Source: Nephromyces sp. MM_2019 (taxonomy: Eukaryota > Apicomplexa > Aconoidasida > Nephromycida). From it: a stretch of 30,000 bases of DNA. This document shows positions 21,912 through 30,000 of this stretch, one piece after another (positions within the stretch are counted from its first letter, which is position 1; each line of letters begins with the position of its first letter). Location of the stretch: positions 1-30,000 of the forward strand of contig JADHZB010000879.1 of assembly GCA_015657535.1 (NCBI GenBank). The letters are read 5' to 3'. The position numbers were made by a program, and so were the translations under genes. A model generated the notes under the pieces. It searched no databases. It had not been told where the DNA came from and worked only from the letters and a program-made list of their open reading frames with translations.

Positions 21912-24541
21912 CTCTGAGAATATATAAATATATCTGCCTCGTAGATAAGCGTAAACAGATAAAGTGGATATGATTTTGAGATGCTTACTTGTGTATTTTA
22001 TTTAGTGAGCAGATATATACATACATATATATATTCCATTTTTATGAAAGTTTAAGTCACTTCATAGCTTATTAACTATTATAATTTGATTTTTTTTTAG
22101 TTGTCGAGCCCACAATGGTCTGTCCCAAAGATTACAAACCAAATGGTCAAGGTTGTGTCAAGACTATGACTCAATCACCTAAGCTTTACTGCCCCAAAAA
22201 AGCAAAGATGTCAGATGATGGTTGTAAAATTACGGAGTATTTCAATCCACAATTTGTGTGCCCACAAGATTATGTAATGAAAGGGAAAACTTGCTACAAA
22301 CTAGAAACAGCTATGAGCCAAAAATCATGCCCAAATAATTATTTCAAAGAAGGTAATTCGTGTGTGTATAGATCATTTACATCAGCTAAGGTTTCATGCC
22401 CCAAAGGATATACACTAAATGGAAACGATTGTGTTAAGTCTATGAAAGAACCAAGCAGCACAGGTTAGCTAATAATAATAAAGTTTGTTTGATACAAAAA
22501 TTATGTAGTAAATTGTGTAATTTTTTAGTATATGCCTAAATATTATTCAAGTAAATTTTTTTCTTGTTATTTTTAATTATTTGCTTATATGGGTTTATAG
22601 TCAGTTTGATCCCTTAGTTAAATAGCATACTAAGATGAGTTTATATTTTGTTTTGAAAATAATACACACTTTTATGATAAATAAGCTACAAAGAATTCTG
22701 TTATGATTGAATCTGTTTATCTATAAATCTTGTGTAACTGATTACATAGTTGAAAAATAGGTTCTAGATATACATATCTAAGAAACACTTGAAATTATCG
22801 AAAATCTCTAAATATTTTATGATTTTCAGTCTGTCCTCATGGCTATGATATGCATAAGGGTGAATGTGCTATGAAACAGTATACACCACCCACACCCACA
22901 TGTCCAAAAGGATATCATTTTGAGGATGATGAGTGTGTAAAGGCAACATCCCATTCTGCTCAGGTAGAATGCCCCAAGGGATATAAATTAGATAGTGTTA
23001 ATGGACAATTCCACAAATGTACACGATACAACAAAGTTGAACCTCAGCCTGTGTGTGCAAAGGGACAATTTGATGGGTAATTCTTATGATAATCAAAACC
23101 ATTTTATTAGCCACGTTATTGTTATATGAGTAAAAAAAATATAAAATGAAACTGCCTAATATATAAATGACCAACGAGAATCTATTAAAAAAATAACATA
23201 AATATCCATCCATGTTATCCTTAAACGTATTTTCAATAATTAAATGATTTAAATTAGCAACAAAAGCCCTTATTTCACATTTTCGATAAAACTAAACTTC
23301 AGGAAAAAATCATGCACCTTTGCCAATGTTGTCCCAGCAACATATGATTGCCCCAAAGGCTATCAAATGAGCAATGGACAGTGCACCCAATACTTCAAGA
23401 CTGAACCAGATTTTGAATGCCCGGACAAGAATTTTCTTATGCAGGATGGCAAGTGTGTAAAGTATCACTACAGCAAACCCGATAAGGTGTGTATGCCAGG
23501 GTATACCCTTGAAAAAGGTAAATGTTACCAAACAGAAACCACTATGCCAACTTATGAATGCCATTCTGGTTCACCCAACGCAAATGGAGAATGCTGGAAA
23601 GAAATGACTAAACCCGTTGAAACTGCTTGCCCCAAAGGCTACTCGTTTGATGAAATGGGTACATGTAAAACGGTAAGTCCACATCTTATAAACATACACG
23701 TGACTGTTCGTCTTAGCTAGATATAATGGATGATTTAAACTACATATACTAGTTGTTTCAATCTAAGATAGGTGTGATTAACTTTTCTAGCTAGCATAAA
23801 CACATTGATAATTCTAGCTAGCATAAACACATTGACAATTCTAGCTAGCATAAACACATTGATAATTCTAGCTAGCATAAACACATTCTAGGTAAAGTTA
23901 ATTAACATCCTAGATCATTTTAAGTAAATAGTTGAAAAATCTTAAATTTGTAATCTCACTAACACACATGCACACCTTCTAGCATTTATACATTGCATTA
24001 GAAAAATATAATATAAAAAACAGCCCTTACAGATATAAACTTATGACTTTCTAACTGAATTTAGGTAAAAACAATGAAGGCCGAATACTTTTGTGAAAAT
24101 GGTGAAATGAAAGGCAAATCATGCATGTCAGTAGATGTAACTACCCCAACTAATTATTGCCAAGATGGAACATTTACATCCCAAGGCAACTGCATGCAAA
24201 CAATCAATGTTGCACCACAGTACTTCTGCCCAAAGGGATATGACATGGATATCACTGGAAAATGTGTACAGCTCCAGAAAGTTGAACCAACCTATGTGTG
24301 TGCAGCAGGATCCACACAGTCACACAAGGGTCATTGTGAGAGTAAGGTTTTCAGCAATCCCGAAACAAGTTGTCCTAAAGGTTACTCATTCAGTGATCAC
24401 CCTTTTGGCTCCAAACAAACATGTGTTAAAGAGGAAAGTATTCATGCACAATTACAATGCCCACCAAACACATATCTCAAGCACGACATGTGCTATACCG
24501 CAAATGTTGTTTCCATGCATGAAAAAGGCAAAAAGTTATAG
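21668..24541 (+). CDS. Oocyst-wall-type cysteine-repeat protein
   Basis: Secreted structural protein of the apicomplexan oocyst wall family (COWP/OWP-like). Five exons join in phase: 21668-21761, 22101-22463, 22830-23076, 23303-23672 and 24065-24541 (TAG), 516 residues. Exon 1 encodes a signal peptide (MELLKWFFITTILFTQALG) and a short linker ending at the first repeat. The rest is about 20 head-to-tail repeats of 22-28 residues, each with two cysteines, pattern C-P-K-G-Y-x(4-11)-C then about 12 residues to the next; I count 40 cysteines. Well-formed copies include CPKGYTLNGNDC, CPHGYDMHKGEC and CPKGYQMSNGQC. Degenerate ones lose the KGY (CHSGSPNANGEC, CAAGSTQSHKGHC). No transmembrane segment follows and the C-terminus is short and basic. 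Known: such proteins are thought to cross-link through disulfides into oocyst walls. His-rich COWP type II modules are not evident. Expression would be expected in sexual/oocyst stages; the sequence itself does not show this. Confidence 0.88.
21762..22100 (+). other. Intron 1 of the oocyst wall gene
   Basis: Separates the signal-peptide exon from the repeat exons (TCA A|GTATGA ... TTTTTTTTAG|TT GTC). It carries a (TA)n run at about 21872-21910. Reading through the donor gives a 65-codon frame without repeats, so the unspliced form is not meaningful. Confidence 0.75.
22464..22829 (+). other. Intron 2 of the oocyst wall gene
   Basis: Donor GTTAGC, acceptor TTTCAG, phase 1. AT-rich, with no repeats or other signals seen. 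Confidence 0.75.
23673..24064 (+). other. Intron 4 of the oocyst wall gene with a minisatellite
   Basis: Donor GTAAGT (the strongest in the window), acceptor ATTTAG, phase 0, joining CKT to VKTMKAEYFC. Holds the 27-base CTAGCTAG repeat listed separately. Confidence 0.8.
23785..23889. repeat. 27-base intronic minisatellite containing CTAGCTAG
   Basis: Four copies begin at 23785, 23812, 23839 and 23866 (ttctagctagcataaacaca followed by ttgataa). They are nearly identical, with one t-to-c change. Each contains the self-complementary octamer CTAGCTAG. Confidence 0.85.
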
Positions 24542-25780
24542 GGTTGGAGATTTAGCCAATTTGTATAATTTGGGTGGATTTATTAAATTTTGAGTTGTTT
24601 CGATGGAATTGAATGTCTTTGGCAGAATTCGAAAGGTTTTGCAGAATTTTAAGTTATTTTGGAAAACTTAGTGAATTTTGTGAAATTCGCAAAATTTTGA
24701 GTTATTTGAAGAAATCGATGAATTTTGAGAATTCTGCAAATAAATTTGAGTGTAATTTAATGAATTTGATAAATATTTGAGTAATTTTGGAGTTACAAAT
24801 GTTTTGATTTAGGAGATATATAAATTTGTGTGTACACAACCACTCTTTTCTAAATGGAGTAAAAATAAGGTAGAAAACTATTTCCAATAAAAATTAGTTT
24901 TATAAGGTATTCTTATTTCGAAAAAGTTATTCCATATTCTCTTGCTTTAGATAATTTATTATTCATACCTCAGGAGGTATATATATATACATTTTAAATT
25001 TCTAGTAAATATATCTTACACATTTGGTATATATATATGATTTAAAACAGTTGTATAAAAACTTATAAACGTGTTTTTGTGTGCTTACATTAACCAAAAG
25101 CTTAATAATATGCATAATTTAAATATATATGCTTGGGAAGGCGTGATAAATATTTGTATTAGATTTTAGATTCTTATATATGTTATGTGTATACATTATC
25201 TGTGATAACATGTGTCTACATTGTGCTGAGTGTGTGATGTGTGATAACGTGTGTATGTGTTCTGCTATGTGTGTGATGATCGTTATATTTGTTGTATGTG
25301 TGTAATCGAATGTGTAAAAGTATATCTATCATCATAACATGTGTCTGAAACACGTTGTTTGTATACCAACATAAGTCCTGCATAGAATAAAATTATATGG
25401 TTGCTCAGTGTATACATAGTATAAGTATTGGGTTCTAAAAGTATTGTGTGTTTAAGGTTATACTTTATGTAGATTGTGTGTGCATAGTATCTGTTTATAG
25501 AGTATTATAGTATATGTGTTGTGCGTATTTATAAAGTATAGTATGTGAGCAATATGTGCATATAGAGTGTCGTGTGTATGATGTAGGTGTGTAGATATGT
25601 TTAAAGTTAGATCTAAAATTACCTAGGAGTGTCAAAGTTAAGAATATAATTCAATTGTGTTTGTATATATTTTTTGTCTAATTATTATAAAATTGAATCA
25701 TAGACAACATAAATGTTGGGAGCATAGACAAACGATATACTCAAAATTTGTAAATTCAAATATGAAAATATATCCACACT
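24542..25780. other. T/G-rich 3' flank of the oocyst wall gene, no gene seen
   Basis: 24560-24800 contains many loose variants of gaattttgagttattt, perhaps a decayed tandem repeat. From about 25080 to 25620 the + strand is TG-rich. No coding signal. Confidence 0.5.
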
Positions 25781-27620
25781 AAATATATTTAAAACTTTAC
25801 ATATATTAACACTATTGCTAAATATTTTGACACACACAACTCATTTAAAGACTCAAACATGTTAAAATAGATGTAGATGCACAAACACAGACACACATAC
25901 ACATAGCTCGTGTATATACATATATATATTATAAGAATACCTACAAACTCACACATACTAATATTCATACATCTGAACAGTTTAAACACACACAGTTACA
26001 CACACCAAATATTTACACAAACAAACATCTATATATACAAACAACTGAACACCCAAACATTTATATATAAAATTATCTACACACGCAATCATATGTTGAT
26101 TTACCTAATTAATTTTCAAATTCCATTTCAATAACATTTATATGATCCATATGGTAAGGTTGAATTGATAACTTCGAATATTTTATTTACACACACATAA
26201 TAACATCCACAAATACACACATAGCTCAAGACTAGATGCTAAGATTAGATCTACACACACTTACTTAGACTTTGGCCTACATATTTAATACATGCACATT
26301 ATATACGAATCTGTATACCAAAATGTGTACATATATATAATTATCAATACAGTATGAACACTATTAGATACTGATGTTCAACACAATTTAAACTCTTAAA
26401 CACACCCAGCCAATCACACGCCCCTATCAACATGTGACAAAAGCATACACAAACACACATAAATATATATACATAGATTTACATACACATATATATATGT
26501 AGATATATACATACACAAATATATATGTAGATATATACATGCACATATATATATATATATATATATATATGGATATTTATATATACACATACACATAACA
26601 CACACATACAGAGGCATACACATATAAACACATAGACACACACACCTTCACACATTCTTACACTCTGAAAAGTACTCATAACCCATTGAACAACTATGCA
26701 CCCACACATACACACACGCACACACTCACCAGCTTGTGTGTAAAACGTGAATATATATGAAAAAAATTTGCACACACAGATTATAAATTACTAAGAATCC
26801 AAATATGCTCATCGGCTGAATATCCACATTATACACACCAATTAGCATGTGAGCGTATAACGATACCAAGGTAAATGAGTGCACTCATTTATACATGTGT
26901 AACAATTTTCATATATAGGTGTGTGTGTGTATATATCAACCTTTAATTACTCTGAATTAAAACACACAATATATTACAATCTAATATATTTTACATATAA
27001 GAAAGTTTAAATTGGCTCACAACAACACATTAACAAGCAATTTGACCCTCTTTAAATCTCAAATTAAATACACTATGTATGTGTACACCCAACAAGACAT
27101 ACACACATACACACTCACACACACTTGTGGCACTATATATCCTAAATCCATACACATAACTTACACACCTTTCCCATATAAATAACCTAAATAAATAACT
27201 CACTCACAATCTAATTTATACACATGGCCGATATAGACTATTTACAATCTAAAGACTGACTACCACACACACCCTCTAAGCACACACAAACACTCTCCCC
27301 ACATACTCTAAACACACCTATCCTTCACACATGGATATAATACACACACACCCTCATTTCACCATCACACGACATCCCATACACACAACACACTCACAAC
27401 ACACACACACACATCACACATAACACACTCATAACACACACACACACATCACACTCACAACACACATCACACACAACACACACATCGCACACAACACATA
27501 CGCACACATCGCACCAACACACACACGACACACATATAACATCCTATTACCCCCCACACCCTCCCACACACACACAAAATTTGATATATGTAATGTTCAG
27601 CTCAAAGTAACGAAATTCAT
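25781..27620. other. CA-rich spacer upstream of the last gene
   Basis: The + strand is dominated by CACA words. It includes TA/CATA repeats (26455-26600) and a dense array of cacatcacacacaacacac-type units at about 27370-27540. Reverse-strand Cys-Val and Ile-Tyr open frames here are microsatellite artefacts. An unannotated first exon of the following gene could be hidden, but none is evident. Confidence 0.5.
27381..27540. repeat. CA minisatellite of acacacacatcacac-type units
   Basis: Irregular repeats of CACAACACACACACAT/CGCACACAACACA composition, C/A-only over long stretches, with essentially no T or G except in CAT and CG steps. Confidence 0.6.
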
Positions 27621-27680
27621 ATTACACCTCACCAACTTTATAAATGTGTGTGTGTGTATAAGTATATTGTTTTTGACGAT

Positions 27681-28901
27681 ATGTTTTCAAGCCAAATAAA
27701 TTCAACTCTAAAGTGTAACACAAAAAGAGTACACACACACACAAATGAGGTCATTCAAGACAAAGAATTTCAGATCTTAATACATCAATTATTACATGAA
27801 AACAAGCTATTAAAATCAATAATTTGTGATTTATATAATAAGGTTACACACACATTTCCCCCCCCAATTTTAGATAAGAAAAACGTTGAAAAATCTGAGG
27901 AAAAACGTAAACAATTAAACACACACAAACGGTTTCCATTAGGGCATGGCCCACCCTTTTATCCCCCCAATATATTAGACTCACACACAGCAGAATATAT
28001 ACCTACACACACACACATGGAGGACCAATATTACACATGTGAGGAAGATGATCTTATTGACACACATCCCTTTTATGAAGAAGATTTCAATCAAACCATT
28101 ATAGGCCATAATCGCCTTGAAAATAATAAATATGTACCTAAACATATGGTGTGTGTGTGTATGAGGAGGGGTGTGTGTGTGTATGAGGTGGGGTGTGTGT
28201 GTGTATGAGGTGGGGTGTGTGTGTGTATGAGGTGGGGTGTGTGTGTGTATGAGGTGGGGTGTGTGTGAAATGGACCAAACTAACACTATGGCATATTTGT
28301 AAATGGATATATATGTATATATATATACACATATATGCATGTGTGTGTATATCTATAGAGGGTTTATATATTGAGAGATGTTATTTATAGTGTGTATGTG
28401 GATTAGAGATGTGTGTTTGTTTGATATCTCAAATTTTAAACCATTTATAACCCTTATTACATCCTTATATTGACCTGTCTGTACACATATTTATTGTTAA
28501 ATAAAATTTCTGTATACACACATATATATTTCTATACACACAAAACCATATATGTATACATACAAACATATCTATAGACACACACATATAGATTTACAAT
28601 CACACACATATAGATTTACAATCTCACACAAATACATTTACAAACACACACACATAAATACATATTTACAAACACACACACATATATTTATACATATATA
28701 TATGAGTGTGTGTACATATATGTGTGTGTATGGTTAGACGGATTTATTAAAATTTATAAGGGAGAAGACTTTATCGGGTGAAATTAGTAAAAGAAATAGC
28801 AACCAACTTGAAATTTTTTTTGATATAATTCTCTCTGAATCATCCAATTTACACACAGAAAATGATCAATTACATGGGGCTGTAACAAGCTTACACAATC
28901 A

Positions 28902-28976
<75 letters not shown>

Positions 28977-29004
28977 GTGTATGTGTGTATGTGTATGTGT
29001 GTGT

Positions 29005-29084
<80 letters not shown>

Positions 29085-29609
29085 AGGGTTTAGAAAGATA
29101 GGGAATATAAATGACCGAGTTTAATACACACACATATTCATATAGATATAGAGTTTTAAAAATATGATTATTAAAAATCTATAGAGCCCATTATCTATAT
29201 ACAATTTTCAATATAACATAAATCCATTTAAGATCACACTGCACACTAAATATATAATAAATTATACACACAATTAAACCACCAAGATATCTCTATATAC
29301 ATTCAAACAAATATTTATATATACACACAATTTATAATTTCATACATATAAGCACCTATATACAACACATTTTTGTTAGATATTAATAACTTTTTTACCT
29401 TGAATATCTTTACACACAGATTGAAAAACATGAACATCAAATCCAAAGAATTAACATCTACACACACACACAAATTTAAAATGTATGATTCTCACAAACC
29501 TACACACACACACACCCCAAATTTTTGGCTGAGAGGTGCTTGGTATATTATTGATAAAGTTTTACCTCCCGATACACCCCCAAGCTTTTGGTCATTTGCT
29601 ACACCCTAA
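27681..29609 (+). CDS. Unrecognised protein with Thr-His runs, three exons
   Basis: Exons 27681-28148, 28738-28901 and 29420-29609 (TAA) join with matching phases (0, then 2) to give 273 residues. Start taken at MFSSQINST; an ATG at 27648 in frame lies in a TG repeat and is less likely, and a further upstream exon is possible. Seen: a helical segment (VIQDKEFQILIHQLLHENKL), a Pro-rich segment (FPLGHGPPFYPPNILD), an acidic segment (CEEDDLIDTHPFYEEDF), then a probable coiled coil spanning exons 2 and 3 (LHTENDQLHGAV, SLHNQLKNMNIKSKEL). The C-terminus is Trp/Pro-rich (NFWLRGAWYIIDKVLPPDTP, then SFWSFATP). CA microsatellite is translated as Thr-His at five or more places (VHTHTN, VTHTF, IPTHTHM, TSTHTH, PTHTHTP). 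No family recognised; no signal peptide or membrane segment. Exon phase agreement and non-repeat amino-acid content are the evidence that it is real. Confidence 0.6.
28149..28266. repeat. 22-base G-rich minisatellite at a splice donor
   Basis: Five copies, with the ATGAGG word starting at 28161, 28183, 28205, 28227 and 28249, an exact 22-base period. The unit reads gtgtgtgtgtatgaggtggg. Each unit carries GAGGTGGGG (GAGGAGGGG in the first), so the + strand has repeated G-runs. Confidence 0.9.
28149..28737 (+). other. Intron 1 of the Thr-His-rich gene
   Basis: Starts with a TG/GGTGGGG minisatellite directly at the donor (CAT ATG|GTGTGT), passes through AT/TG sequence, then CA-rich sequence (28490-28690), and ends TGGTTAG. 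No in-between exon was found. Confidence 0.55.
28902..29085. repeat. (TG)n microsatellite
   Basis: Nearly pure TG with a few TTG and TATG interruptions. It is open in several frames on both strands (Cys-Val or Thr-His peptides), none of them a gene. Confidence 0.95.
28902..29419 (+). other. Intron 2 of the Thr-His-rich gene, TG microsatellite then CA-rich
   Basis: Donor CA|GTATGTGTG opens a TG tract of about 180 bases (28902-29085). The rest is TA/CA-rich, ending TTTACACACAG at 29419. An alternative acceptor at 29092-29093 would add about nine residues and stop at 29124 (QKIGNINDRV), a possible short isoform. Confidence 0.55.
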
Positions 29610-30000
29610 TTATTAATATACACACACACATATGTATATATAAATATATATACAGACATACACACACACATATCTATAACTATATATATCATACACACAC
29701 ATATATATCATACACACACATATATATCATACACATACACACATATCATACACACACATATATATCATACACACACATATATATCATACACACACATATA
29801 TATCATACACACACACACATATCATACACATACACACATATCATACACATACACACATATCATACACATACACACATATCATACACATACACACATATCA
29901 TACACATACACACATATCATACACACATATCATTCACACACACATCATACACAAACATCATACACACACACATTATACACACATATCATTCACACACACA
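29610..30000. repeat. CA/TA minisatellite (atatatcatacacacac units) to window end
   Basis: Tandem units of about 16-20 bases, catacacacacatatat and then catacacatacacacatat, repeat with small changes from about 29640 to the end of the window. No coding signal. Confidence 0.85.

Noticed and set aside
23310..23564. 84-codon reverse frame with hydrophobic stretches
   Set aside because: Antisense of a well-supported cysteine-repeat exon.
24165..24593. 142-codon + strand frame overlapping the oocyst wall gene
   Set aside because: Shifted frame of the last oocyst wall exon; lacks the cysteine pattern and any domain.
27981..28340. Reverse-strand frames rich in PHTHTHP repeats
   Set aside because: Antisense of the 22-base minisatellite and exon 1 of the last gene; periodic peptide follows the DNA repeat.
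28891..29133. Cys-Val and Thr-His open frames on both strands
   Set aside because: Pure TG microsatellite in an intron, open in most frames by composition.
1..30000. tRNA, rRNA or transposable-element genes
   Set aside because: No tRNA B-box context, rRNA-like conserved segment, reverse transcriptase, transposase or long terminal repeats were recognised by eye.

Overview
This is a eukaryotic nuclear window, very AT-rich, with short AT-rich spliceosomal introns (GT...AG) and a heavy load of CA/TG and TA microsatellites. I rebuilt seven genes by joining exons whose reading phases match across splice sites. The gene content points to an apicomplexan: a cysteine-repeat oocyst-wall-type protein, and an Omp85/Toc75-type beta-barrel protein with an N-terminal signal peptide, the arrangement expected for an apicoplast membrane translocon. 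If both calls hold, the organism keeps an apicoplast and makes an oocyst-like stage, which argues against Cryptosporidium (no apicoplast). A coccidian or haemogregarine-like, gregarine-like or other less-sampled lineage is possible. I cannot name the species.

Layout. 41-1118 (+): last two exons of a zinc-type alcohol dehydrogenase. 1119-4100: repeat-filled spacer. 4103-7033 (+): ten-exon gene for a protein I do not recognise, with a strongly patterned C-terminus. 7034-8408: AT-rich spacer. 8409-11549 (+): five-exon Toc75-like gene. 11550-12493: convergent spacer. 12494-13675 (-): intronless gene for a four-span membrane protein. 13676-17653: divergent spacer, TG-rich on its left and CA-rich on its right. 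17654-19583 (+): seven-exon GTP cyclohydrolase I. 19584-21667: spacer. 21668-24541 (+): five-exon oocyst wall protein. 24542-27680: spacer, TG-rich then CA-rich. 27681-29609 (+): three-exon gene for an unrecognised protein studded with Thr-His runs. 29610-30000: CA/TA minisatellite.

The genes do not form one pathway. GTP cyclohydrolase I starts pterin/folate synthesis, the Toc75-like protein would serve protein import into the plastid, and the oocyst wall protein is structural. The most striking feature of the window is how CA/TG simple sequence is arranged: CA on the sense strand of 5' flanks and inside reading frames, TG runs beginning at splice donors, CA runs ending at splice acceptors, and abrupt TG-to-CA switches in long spacers near 16.57 kb and 25.7 kb. 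All gene models are read by eye, without transcript or database support.
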